Shown: positions 7,389-13,361 of the stretch, piece by piece | How the letters are laid out: the number at the start of each line of letters is the position of its first letter | Position numbering within the stretch: the stretch's first letter is position 1 | NCBI GenBank assembly: GCA_035280345.1 | Contig: DATEGA010000101.1 | Span: 1 to 14,292 of the forward strand | DNA: 14,292 nt | Origin: DASSJF01 sp035280345 | GTDB taxonomy: Bacteria; Sysuimicrobiota; Sysuimicrobiia; Sysuimicrobiales; Segetimicrobiaceae | Direction of reading: 5' to 3' | The notes under the pieces: model-generated | Databases searched by the model: none | What the model was told of the DNA's origin: nothing | Seen by the model: the letters and a program-made list of their open reading frames with translations, nothing else | Translations under genes and position numbers: made by a program

Positions 7389-7436
7389 ACTTACGTTTCA
7401 CAAGTATAATGACAGAGTCACTTACTATTGTCAAGT
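7389..7436. promoter_or_regulatory. Twin 17-bp operator-like repeats between doxX and the HxlR gene
   Basis: Two copies of an imperfect palindrome, ACTTAC-N7-AAGT, occur at 7389-7405 and 7420-7436. They are identical at 13 of 17 positions. Each has ACTT and AAGT half-sites, and their starts are 31 bp apart, close to three helical turns. The second copy covers the -35 boxes of both divergent promoters. Winged-helix HxlR proteins bind such short palindromes as dimers and often repress themselves and a neighbour, so this is the probable binding region of the adjacent regulator. Confidence 0.6.
7406..7434 (-). promoter_or_regulatory. Candidate divergent promoter of doxX
   Basis: On the minus strand a perfect TTGACA -35 box lies at 7429-7434, overlapping the -35 box of the opposite promoter. 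With a 17-nt spacer the -10 would be CATTAT (7406-7411, four of six). A better TATACT (7403-7408) is 20 nt away, which is long. Transcription would leave a leader of roughly 100 bases before doxX. Confidence 0.45.
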
Positions 7437-7456
7437 GCCTAATTTTCGATTACAAT
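7428..7456 (+). promoter_or_regulatory. Strong sigma-70-type promoter of the HxlR regulator gene
   Basis: TTGTCA (7428-7433) and TACAAT (7451-7456) each match the consensus at five of six positions with an ideal 17-nt spacer. The predicted start point, 7462-7464, is only a few bases before ATG 7466, so the transcript would be nearly or completely leaderless. Confidence 0.65.
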
Positions 7457-7465
7457 GTGGGCGTT

Positions 7466-7858
7466 ATGGCGACGAAAGTGCTTCACGGTCACGACGGCGG
7501 GAGGCCCGCACCGGACACGCGTCTCGTGGAGATCTGCCCCAAGTTCCATAAGACGATCGAGCTTGTCGGAAAGCGGTGGACCGGCGCGATCGTGCAGTTG
7601 CTGATGGGCGGTCCGCAGCGGTTTACCGCCCTGCGCGGCGCCGTCCCGGGACTCCACGACCGCCTGCTGTCCGAGCGATTGAAGGAACTCGAGGCCGAAG
7701 GGCTGGTCACGCGCCGCGTTTATCCCGAAACGCCGGTGCACATCGAGTACGCGTTGACCGAGAAGGGCCGCGGGCTCGAGAAGGTGTTTGCGGAGCTTCA
7801 CCGCTGGGCCGACCGCTGGATCGCCGGCCCGGCCGGCGTCGGGCACGGCCGGCGCTAG
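7466..7858 (+). CDS. HxlR-family (DUF24) winged-helix transcriptional regulator
   Basis: A 130-aa DNA-binding regulator. Family features: CPKFHKTIELVGKRWTGAIV (24-43), the helix-turn-helix with RFTALRGAVPGLHDRLLSERLKELEAEGLV (52-81), the wing RRVYPETPVHIEYALTEKG, and a C-terminal dimerisation helix with LHRWADRW. Cys24, in the conserved CP motif, corresponds to the redox-sensing cysteine of YodB/HypR-type members. The frame is open upstream to 7409, but ATG 7466 is preferred: it lies 10 bases after a good -10 box and gives the usual family length, although there is no real Shine-Dalgarno. The divergent DoxX gene resembles the catD target of YodB/CatR in Bacillus, suggesting control by electrophile or quinone stress. 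It ends one base before the convergent gene. Confidence 0.9.
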   Translation: MATKVLHGHDGGRPAPDTRLVEICPKFHKTIELVGKRWTGAIVQLLMGGPQRFTALRGAVPGLHDRLLSERLKELEAEGLVTRRVYPETPVHIEYALTEKGRGLEKVFAELHRWADRWIAGPAGVGHGRR

Positions 7859-7859
7859 T

Positions 7860-8087
7860 CTAGAGTTCCGCGCTTCTCTTGGCACGGCCGCCAGACGGCG
7901 GCGTTTGCGCCGCGTCTCCCGTCCGGTAATCGTCCTTTCGGTAGGTCCCGCGGTGCCCGCACGACGGACACGCGTGGTAGTTTGCCGCGAACGTCGCCCG
8001 CGCAAAATCGCGCGCGTCCATCCGGATGCCCGTGTCGAACTCCCGTCCGCACGCGGCGCACCGCACGCACAGCGCCACACGAGCCAT
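7860..8087 (-). CDS. Small zinc-ribbon protein, function unknown
   Basis: A 75-aa protein with two cysteine knuckles, CVRCAAC (7-13, three cysteines) and CPSCGHRGTYRK (C40, C43), a spacing typical of a single structural zinc ribbon. The tail after residue 55 is polar and basic. ATG 8087 follows the stop of the upstream minus-strand gene by five bases, so the two form an operon; AAGG about 10 nt upstream is a weak ribosome site. It converges with the HxlR gene, the stops being one base apart. No known family recognised. Confidence 0.65.
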   Translation of the reverse strand: MARVALCVRCAACGREFDTGIRMDARDFARATFAANYHACPSCGHRGTYRKDDYRTGDAAQTPPSGGRAKRSAEL

Positions 8088-8092
8088 TCGCG

Positions 8093-8473
8093 CTAGCCTT
8101 CTCCCGGCGGCGTCGTGCCGCCGGCAGCGTACCGCGTGATTTCGGTACGGCGCCAGAGGCGATGGCGGTCCGTGCCCCAGTAGGGCGGCGGCAGCGATGC
8201 TTCTGACTCGGGCGTCAGCAGCGCGGCCGGCGGACGGCCGAGCAGTTCGGCCGCCTCAATCACGGTAACCACGTCCTCACCGTCCCGCGCCGCCCGGCAC
8301 AGCGCGGCGAGAAACGAATCCGCGGGCGCCGGCCGCGACAAGAAGAACTCGACCGCGCTTCGCCCGTGCGATTGTTTGATGACGTTGGCGAACCGCTGCA
8401 GTTCCTCGGGAAAGCCGCGCAGGTGATGGAGGACGATGGCGTCGCGTCCAGTCGGTCCGGAGACGTCAAACAT
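8093..8473 (-). CDS. Hypothetical protein with excisionase/AlpA-like helix-turn-helix at its C-terminus
   Basis: A 126-aa protein not recognised as a named family. The C-terminal half, VVTVIEAAELLGRPPAALL followed by LPPPYWGTDRHRLWRRTEI, resembles the compact winged helix-turn-helix of AlpA/excisionase proteins (MerR superfamily), where an EAAELLG helix is followed by a short wing ending in RxWRRxEI. The N-terminal half (GRDAIVLHHLRGFPEELQRF) is helical and of unknown role. The frame remains open into the tRNA gene, so ATG 8473, 47 bases downstream of the tRNA 3' end, is the sensible start; no clear Shine-Dalgarno precedes it. It may be co-transcribed with the tRNA and with the zinc-ribbon gene. 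Confidence 0.6.
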   Translation of the reverse strand: MFDVSGPTGRDAIVLHHLRGFPEELQRFANVIKQSHGRSAVEFFLSRPAPADSFLAALCRAARDGEDVVTVIEAAELLGRPPAALLTPESEASLPPPYWGTDRHRLWRRTEITRYAAGGTTPPGEG

Positions 8474-8519
8474 GGGCGGGTGTGTAGGTGGTCGGTCTCG
8501 GATGGCCGCCGGAATCGTG

Positions 8520-8606
8520 TGGTGCCGAAGGGGAGACTCGAACTCCCACAGGCTTTCGCCCACTACGCCCTGAACGTAGCGCGTCTGCCAATTCCGCCAC
8601 TTCGGC
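8520..8606 (-). tRNA. tRNA-Leu (anticodon CAG), CCA encoded
   Basis: On the minus strand the acceptor arm GCCGAAG (8606-8600) pairs with CTTCGGC (8530-8524), followed by discriminator A and an encoded CCA (8522-8520). The anticodon arm CTACG-TTCAGGG-CGTAG carries CAG, reading CUG leucine codons. A long variable arm (TGGGCGAAAGCCTGT) marks it as class II, and the T arm is GGGAG-TTCGAGT-CTCCC. All helices pair well. Confidence 0.96.
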
Positions 8607-8654
8607 CCGCGGCGTACCGTGCGCCATCAGGATATCGGAGCCGGCGGAGGGGTG

Positions 8655-9326
8655 TCAAGCCGACGCGAGCTGTTCCGCGCTCTCGGGCAGGGATCTAAGG
8701 TCCGGCAACACGCGGGTCGATGATGCGCCGGTCACCGGCTCGCCGTGGCGATTGATAAAGACCGTCCGGTAGCCGAGCGCCGCGGCCGGCACGACGTCGT
8801 GAAAGAGACTGGCGCCGACGTGGATCGTGCGTTCGGGTCCCGAGCCGGTCCGCGTCTGAAACAGCGTCCAATGCCCGGAGGCCGGTTTGTAACTGCGGCA
8901 GTCCTCGGCCGTTACGATGAGGTCCGGCGTAACGCCGAGCAGCGGCACGGATGCGCCGATCAGGTCGCGGTCGACGTTGGAAAGAATCGCCAGGCGGTAT
9001 CCCCGGTCGCGCAGCCGCCGCAGTGTTCCCGGCACCTCGCCAAACGGCCGCCACCGAGGCAGCGAGTCGGGAAGGACCTGCCCCCGGCCGGGCGGCAGCG
9101 GATGTCCGAGCTCGCGCATCAGCCGGCCGCTCGCTTCCGCGAGGACCTCGCGGTAGGGCCGGTACGCTTCGTGTTCCACCTGGGCTTCGATCTCGATGTA
9201 GCGCCGCGCGAGCGCCCGGGGGTCCGGCGATCCACCCAGGAACGGCCCCAGGGCATCCGTCACCCCGCCTTCCCAATCGATGAGCGTGCCGTAGCAATCG
9301 AACGTCAACCACTCTGCGGGTGCCAT
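8655..9326 (-). CDS. HAD-superfamily hydrolase, type II haloacid dehalogenase-like
   Basis: A 223-aa cytosolic hydrolase of the haloacid dehalogenase superfamily, which uses an aspartyl enzyme intermediate. Motif I is TFDCYGTLIDWE with nucleophile D10; motif II is LAILSNVD with S116; motif III is SYKPASGHW with K147; motif IV is HVGASLFHDVVPAAALG with D177, followed by GYRTVFINR. The DCYGTLIDWE and ASLFHDV forms are those of the L-2-haloacid dehalogenase (type II) subfamily, but many such proteins are phosphatases, so the substrate is open. ATG 9326 places motif I at the usual distance from the N-terminus; only a weak ribosome site is visible. It is divergent from the DUF881 gene and lies upstream of the tRNA on the same strand. 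Confidence 0.88.
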   Translation of the reverse strand: MAPAEWLTFDCYGTLIDWEGGVTDALGPFLGGSPDPRALARRYIEIEAQVEHEAYRPYREVLAEASGRLMRELGHPLPPGRGQVLPDSLPRWRPFGEVPGTLRRLRDRGYRLAILSNVDRDLIGASVPLLGVTPDLIVTAEDCRSYKPASGHWTLFQTRTGSGPERTIHVGASLFHDVVPAAALGYRTVFINRHGEPVTGASSTRVLPDLRSLPESAEQLASA

Positions 9327-9429
9327 GGACCGCCTGCTTCGGCACGCGGGTACGGCGCGCCTGGGCCGGCGGCGTCCCGGGCGGCGGATGTTTGCGGCGC
9401 GGGGGTGCCGGGGTAAATTCGCGATACTC

Positions 9430-10017
9430 ATGGTTGAGGTAGTCGCGACGATTACGCGTTTGCACTGGCCCGCGTGGATCCGGGCGCGGAGGGCCGGCGC
9501 GGTGGTCTGGATTCTCTTGGCGGTTGCCGGTTGGGGCGCCGCCGCCACGGCCGTTTCTGTGGCAGTCCACGAGCACCGGCGCGCCGCGGAGTTCGCGGCG
9601 CTGGGCGGTTTCACGGCGGTTTCCGGTCCGGGTGTCGCGGTGACCCTCAACGATTCGACCCGAGCCATCCCGGCCAGTACCAACCCGAGCATCTCGCTGG
9701 TGCAGGACAGCGATCTGACCTTTTTGATCACGATGATGTGGTACGGGGGCGCGCGGGCGATCGCGATCAACGGCGAGCGTGTGACGACGCTGACCACCAT
9801 CACCTCGTCGGGGCCAACGCTTCTGATCGACGGTCACCGCCTGGTGGGCCCATTCGAAGTCGTCGCACTGGGAGACCCGAGAGTGCTTCGCGGGGTCCTC
9901 GAGACGCGGGGCGGCTTTGCGGATCGTATGCGCCAAAGCGGCCTCGGCGTCCGGATCTCGGCGCGCTCTGCGATGACGGTCCCCGCCGGTCGCGACGTCC
10001 CGCCCCCGTCGTACTGA
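9430..10017 (+). CDS. DUF881 family protein, membrane-anchored
   Basis: A 195-aa protein with one transmembrane segment near residues 22-46 and a short linker, then the DUF881 domain. Seen in order: GPGVAVTLNDSTRAIP, a central helix ending in ITMMWYGGARAIAINGERVT, TLTTITSSGPTLLIDGHRLVGPFEV, and VALGDPRVLRGVLETRGGFADRM with the final strand GLGVRISA. These match the LWxxGAExIxINGxRI pattern of the family, found mostly in Gram-positive bacteria and of unknown function; the coiled coil normally preceding the domain is short here. ATG 9430 has no Shine-Dalgarno; TAAATT at 9414-9419 could be a -10 box. ATG 9388, in frame upstream, is an alternative. Orientation would put the domain outside the membrane. 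Confidence 0.78.
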   Translation: MVEVVATITRLHWPAWIRARRAGAVVWILLAVAGWGAAATAVSVAVHEHRRAAEFAALGGFTAVSGPGVAVTLNDSTRAIPASTNPSISLVQDSDLTFLITMMWYGGARAIAINGERVTTLTTITSSGPTLLIDGHRLVGPFEVVALGDPRVLRGVLETRGGFADRMRQSGLGVRISARSAMTVPAGRDVPPPSY

Positions 10018-10202
10018 TCTCACCGCTTCCCTCATGCTGACCTGTCCGCCTCCGGCGGGCCGTTTCTTCAGGATTCCCATCGGTGTGCCTCCCGCCCCCA
10101 GGCCGCCCGTGGTCCGTGACGGAACTTTTGCCTCCGCGCCGAATAGTGGCTCTACCGCGTGAAGGCCAAGAGGCGCGCGGACGCGGAAGGGGTGAGACCG
10201 GG

Positions 10203-11309
10203 ATGAAGCGATGGGGTCGCTTGTCGGCACTCGCGGTGTGCCTCGCGGTCGCATGTTCGCTGTCGGTGGGTCTCAGCGGCCAGGCGCAGGGGATGTACCG
10301 TCAGATCGCGCTGATCCAGGTCCCCGGAGTACCGGTAGCACGGGGGGCATGGAGTTTTGATATCAGCTGGGTTGATCAGGGTACGCATCGTTATTACCTC
10401 GGTGACCGCTCGAACAATGGCGTCGACGTCATCGACACCGTAGCCAACCGCTTCCTGTACCGGCTCGGGCAGGGCCAGTTTGTGGGATTTACCGGCAAGA
10501 ACGACACGTCAGGCCCAGACGGTGTTTTGGTCATCGCGGAATCGCAGACCGCATGGGTCGGTGACGGGAAGAGCCGCGTCAAAGTGATCAACATCCGCTC
10601 CGGGCTTACTGTGGCGACGATTTCGACGGGCACGACCGCCAACCGCGCGGATGAGCTCGCGTACGACCCGGTCGATCACCTGATCGCGGTCGCGAACAAC
10701 GCCGACGACCCGCCGTTCCTGACGATGATTTCGACCACCGACAACCGCGTCGTCGGCAAGATCGTCTACAACGACGCGACAGACGGTCTCGAACAGTCGG
10801 TGTACGAGCCGTCCACCGGCATGTTTTACGTCAGCGTGCCGGCGACGAAGGCAGAGCCGGGCGGCCGCATCGACCGGATCGACCCCAAGAGCATGCAGAT
10901 CACGGCGCGCTACTCCGTCCCCAACTGTCATCCCGGCGGGCTCGCCGTCGGGCCCCGGCAGGAACTGCTGGCCGGGTGCAGCGACTTCTATCCGCCCGCT
11001 CGCGGGCAGTCCGTCATCGTCAGCGCCAGGGACGGCCACGTCGTGTCGACGCTGACGCAGGTCGGCGCCTCGGATGAGGTTTGGTTCAACCCGGGCGACA
11101 ACCACTACTATCTCGCCGCGCGCAACTGGACCGCGACGGGAATGAAGGGCGGCCCCGTGACCCCGGTCCTCGGTATCATCGACGCGTCGAACAACCACTG
11201 GGTGCAGAATCTTCCGACCGGCGCCGCCGCGCACTCGGTCGCCGCGGATCACGGCAACGGTCACGTGTTCGTTCCGGTGCCGAACGGCATCGCCGTGTTC
11301 GGCAAGTAA
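10203..11309 (+). CDS. Exported YncE-like beta-propeller protein
   Basis: A 368-aa secreted protein. The N-terminus has a basic start and a hydrophobic core (LSALAVCLAVACSLSVGL), a signal peptide. AVAC near Cys17 is a marginal lipobox, otherwise cleavage would be near GQA at about 28-30. The rest is made of repeated blades of the YncE/NHL type, for example VDVIDTVANRFLYRLG, VKVINIRSGLTVATIS, LTMISTTDNRVVGKIVY, IDRIDPKSMQITARYSV and SVIVSARDGHVVSTLTQ, each with a beta strand, a turn and a V-x-D/N element. Such propellers usually bind partners or polymers rather than catalyse; no active-site motif is seen. ATG 10203 is preceded by GGAAGGGGTGAG. It ends with a strong terminator and has no obvious partner gene. 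Confidence 0.85.
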   Translation: MKRWGRLSALAVCLAVACSLSVGLSGQAQGMYRQIALIQVPGVPVARGAWSFDISWVDQGTHRYYLGDRSNNGVDVIDTVANRFLYRLGQGQFVGFTGKNDTSGPDGVLVIAESQTAWVGDGKSRVKVINIRSGLTVATISTGTTANRADELAYDPVDHLIAVANNADDPPFLTMISTTDNRVVGKIVYNDATDGLEQSVYEPSTGMFYVSVPATKAEPGGRIDRIDPKSMQITARYSVPNCHPGGLAVGPRQELLAGCSDFYPPARGQSVIVSARDGHVVSTLTQVGASDEVWFNPGDNHYYLAARNWTATGMKGGPVTPVLGIIDASNNHWVQNLPTGAAAHSVAADHGNGHVFVPVPNGIAVFGK

Positions 11310-11363
11310 GTAAGCTGACCCCGGCCGGGCCCGAGCGGGCGCGGCCGTTTCACGGTAGGGTTT

Positions 11364-11398
11364 CGCGCCGCCGGCCGGCCCGGCGGCGCGGCCCTTTT
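11364..11398 (+). terminator. Rho-independent terminator after the beta-propeller gene
   Basis: An 11-bp G+C-rich stem (11364-11374 with 11380-11390) has a 5-nt loop and is followed by GCCC and TTTT (11395-11398). It lies 55 bases after the beta-propeller stop and marks the end of the ordinary chromosomal genes before the AT-rich promoter of ssb. Confidence 0.85.
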
Positions 11399-11407
11399 GC
11401 TACATGA

Positions 11408-11449
11408 ACATCTATATATGTTGACATCTATATATACAAGTGCTACAGT
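11408..11449 (+). promoter_or_regulatory. Promoter and repeat region of the ssb gene
   Basis: A perfect TTGACA (11421-11426) is followed after 17 nt by TACAGT (11444-11449, four of six). Around it a 12-bp direct repeat, ACATCTATATAT, occurs at 11408-11419 and 11424-11435; the first copy with its flanking GT also forms a near-palindrome. This AT-rich block stands out in a G+C-rich setting and looks like a regulated promoter with operator sites. The same TTGACATCTATA core recurs at 12061. Confidence 0.65.
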
Positions 11450-11478
11450 GCCGGTACGCAGTGACCGGAGGCGAGCCC

Positions 11479-11910
11479 ATGCTGAACCGCATCGAGTTGA
11501 TCGGCCGGCTGACTAGGGATCCGGAACTTCGGTACGTGGCAAACGGCCATGCGATGGCGCAGTTTACGATTGCCGTCAACCGAGACTTCAAAAACGCCGC
11601 GGGCGAGCGCGAGGCCGACTTCATTCGCTGCGTGGCGTGGCGCAAACTCGCGGAGCAGGTCGGTCAATACTGCGGCAAGGGCCGCCTCGTCGCCGTTGAG
11701 GGCCGCCTGCAAACGCGCAACTACGAGCTGCCGGACGGCTCGCGTCGCACGCTGACGGAAGTCATCGGCGATCGGGTGTGGTTCCTCGACAGCCGCCGTC
11801 CCGAGGCGGAGGCCGACGGCCAAGCGACGGACGCGGAAGCGCAGGAGTCCCAGCCTGAGCTGATCGGCGATCCGGAGGACGCCCCGCTCGAAACCGTCGC
11901 AGACGCGTAA
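11479..11910 (+). CDS. ssb: Single-stranded DNA-binding protein
   Basis: A 143-aa SSB with one OB-fold (about 1-105), binding exposed single strands during replication, repair or conjugative transfer. Diagnostic stretches: MLNRIELIGRLTRDPELRYV, MAQFTIAVNRDF, DFIRCVAWRKLAEQVGQYCGKGRLVAVEGRLQTR and VIGDRVWFLD. The disordered tail is acidic, but it ends in LETVADA and lacks the DDDIPF-type tip that SSBs use to recruit other replication proteins. It is somewhat shorter than housekeeping SSBs, and its placement before conjugation genes suggests an element-borne copy. ATG 11479 has GGAGG 7 nt upstream; an in-frame start further 5' is unlikely because of the promoter position. Confidence 0.92.
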   Translation: MLNRIELIGRLTRDPELRYVANGHAMAQFTIAVNRDFKNAAGEREADFIRCVAWRKLAEQVGQYCGKGRLVAVEGRLQTRNYELPDGSRRTLTEVIGDRVWFLDSRRPEAEADGQATDAEAQESQPELIGDPEDAPLETVADA

Positions 11911-11949
11911 GTAGGTTCTGACCCGCGCGCATAATCCCACCTGGCCCGT

Positions 11950-12012
11950 GGCGGGGCCGCACCGGCGGAACAAGTTCGGGCCGCCGCCGGCGATATGAAA
12001 CGCGGCCCCGCC
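11950..12012. repeat. Long nested inverted repeat downstream of ssb
   Basis: An outer 11-bp perfect arm, GGCGGGGCCGC (11950-11960) with GCGGCCCCGCC (12002-12012), encloses an inner 7-bp arm, CCGGCGG (11962-11968) with CCGCCGG (11984-11990). The result is a long bulged hairpin. There is no T-tract on either side, so a plain terminator is doubtful; it could be a structured RNA, a replication or transfer site, or a factor-dependent terminator for ssb. Confidence 0.5.
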
Positions 12013-12054
12013 GCCATACCCCGCACAAGCCCCGCCGGAGAAATCGAACGTATT

Positions 12055-12088
12055 GATGTATTGACATCTATACATCACTCCGCATAAT
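12055..12088 (+). promoter_or_regulatory. Promoter with palindromic operator, shared motif with the ssb promoter
   Basis: TTGACA (12061-12066) and CATAAT (12083-12088, five of six) have a 16-nt spacer. An inverted repeat, GATGTAT (12055-12061) with ATACATC (12070-12076), spans the -35 box. The 15 bases starting at TTGACATCTATA match the ssb promoter at 14 of 15 positions. It probably drives the replication-relaxation gene at 12465 through a leader of about 370 nt. Confidence 0.6.
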
Positions 12089-12464
12089 ATGAAGCCACTG
12101 ACTAAACGACTGTCGCGGGCCTCGGCGCAGCGGCAGCGTGGCACTGGGCGACCCTCGAGCGGCGCCCCCAGCGACCACACAGCATCGCTGACCGCACGGC
12201 TGCAAGTCGCAACAGCACGGCCGTAACCGCTTGCGGCACGCACCTCATCGGCATCGCCGTTATCGGACGCGAGTGCGCGCGTAGACGAGGCACCCGTTGC
12301 GGTGGACGCTTCACCCCCCTCAGAAGCGTCGGGCCTGACCAGCCCCCTCGTCGACGCGCGTTCCCGCGTCGCGTAGCGGTTCCCCGCTCACCGCTCCGGC
12401 TTGTCCGATCCGCCCCCGCACGGGGCTCAGCGCTTCCACTCTGGCCTGAAAGGAGCTGATCGCC
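12089..12464 (+). other. Structured non-coding leader or origin-like region
   Basis: About 375 bases without a convincing gene. Three perfect hairpins follow each other: GACGCTTC/GAAGCGTC (12305-12312 with 12323-12330, 10-nt loop), CGACGCG/CGCGTCG (12352-12358 with 12365-12371, 6-nt loop) and AGCGGT/ACCGCT (12375-12380 with 12390-12395, 9-nt loop). A long mRNA leader, a regulatory RNA, or an oriT/origin beside mobilisation genes are all possible. A 45-codon open frame (12089-12226) is not supported. Confidence 0.45.
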
Positions 12465-13361
12465 ATGCGCTCATGGGAGCGCGCGGCGCCGGCGTTGGCG
12501 TGTCTTACGCCGCGCGACCGCGCGTTGCTTCGCGTGCTTCGAGATCTCCGGTACCTCACGTCTCCGCAGGCGCATCGCGCGTGTTACCCCGGCTGCTCGC
12601 TGACGAGCGTTCGAGCCCGACTCGGCGAACTGCGGCGCCGCGGGTTGCTCGCGCGGCTGCGCCGCGATACCTTCGACGATCGTCGCGCGTTCTGGGGCCT
12701 CGCGCCGGTTGGTCGCGCGGCGGCGAACGCTCTCGACGGCCCGCATCCCGTCGGCCCGGCGGGCGACACCGCGGCGATGCCGCGGGCTGCCGCGGTGGCG
12801 GCGCTGCAACTGGACCATCTTGCCGCCACCAACGAGGTCTTCTGCGATCTGTGTGAGGCCGCTCGGACGCGCCGGTTGTCGCCCATCCGCTGGCTCGCCG
12901 CCTGCCGGTCTATCATCGACCTCGATCAGACGCAGCTCGTGCCGGACGCGGTCGTGCTGATCGCCGCGCCCGCCGGCGGCTGGTGGACCTACTATCTCGA
13001 GCGCGATCGCGGCACCATGCCGTTGCGCGCGATGCGCGAGAAATTCGAACGCTACGCGCTGCTCCTGCGGCTCGCCGGCGCGCAATCCGCCGATTCGGCC
13101 TGGGCGCTTCGCGCCGATGCCTGGCTGCTGCTGGCCTGCGACGACGAGCGCAGGGCGGAGTACCTTGCAGCACTCGCGGCCGACTCAGGACTCGACCGCA
13201 CGTGGGCGGGACGAGCAGACGAATGCGCGGCCGGTTTGGCCGCCTCTCTGGATGGAACGGCGGCGCCGCCGGACTGCCCCTTCCTGCCTGCGTGGGCGGC
13301 CGGCGCGCTCGTGGTGCCGGATCCCAATCTTGTGGCCGAGAGAGAGGAGGATCACCGATGA
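12465..13361 (+). CDS. Replication-relaxation family protein (MobC-like mobilisation protein)
   Basis: A 298-aa protein resembling the replication-relaxation family, thought to help relaxosome or plasmid replication in Gram-positive plasmids and conjugative elements. The N-terminal part has a winged helix-turn-helix: LTPRDRALLRVLRDLRYLTS, then SLTSVRARLGELRRRGLLAR (about 14-65). The middle has AALQLDHLAATNEVFCDL and WLAACRSIIDLDQTQLVPDAVV, the (L/Q)xxDxxLxPDAV element of this family, followed by YYLERDRGTMPLRAMREKFERY, which recalls a nuclease-like fold, though activity is not proven. ATG 12465 follows AAAGGAG with 9 bases between. The stop overlaps the virD4-like start (ATGA), so the two are translationally coupled, as is common for this pair in mobile elements. 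Confidence 0.8.
   Translation: MRSWERAAPALACLTPRDRALLRVLRDLRYLTSPQAHRACYPGCSLTSVRARLGELRRRGLLARLRRDTFDDRRAFWGLAPVGRAAANALDGPHPVGPAGDTAAMPRAAAVAALQLDHLAATNEVFCDLCEAARTRRLSPIRWLAACRSIIDLDQTQLVPDAVVLIAAPAGGWWTYYLERDRGTMPLRAMREKFERYALLLRLAGAQSADSAWALRADAWLLLACDDERRAEYLAALAADSGLDRTWAGRADECAAGLAASLDGTAAPPDCPFLPAWAAGALVVPDPNLVAEREEDHR

Noticed and set aside
8520..8606. tRNA-Leu as attachment site of the element starting at 11400
   Set aside because: About 2.8 kb of ordinary chromosomal genes with a normal terminator separate them, and no copy of the tRNA 3' end was noticed near 11400.
10041..10066. Short hairpin CCGCC/GGCGG followed by TTTCTT after the DUF881 gene
   Set aside because: Only five base pairs with a 3-nt loop and a broken T run; too weak to call a terminator in such G+C-rich DNA.
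8695..10254. Large minus-strand frame of about 519 codons
   Set aside because: It is antisense to the DUF881 gene and a shifted frame of the HAD gene; composition is typical of G+C-rich shadows and no domain is recognisable.
12089..12226. 45-codon open frame starting ATGAAGCCACTG just after the second promoter
   Set aside because: Its ATG directly follows the -10 box, so it would be upstream of the predicted transcription start, there is no ribosome site, and the product is low-complexity Arg/Ser/Ala.
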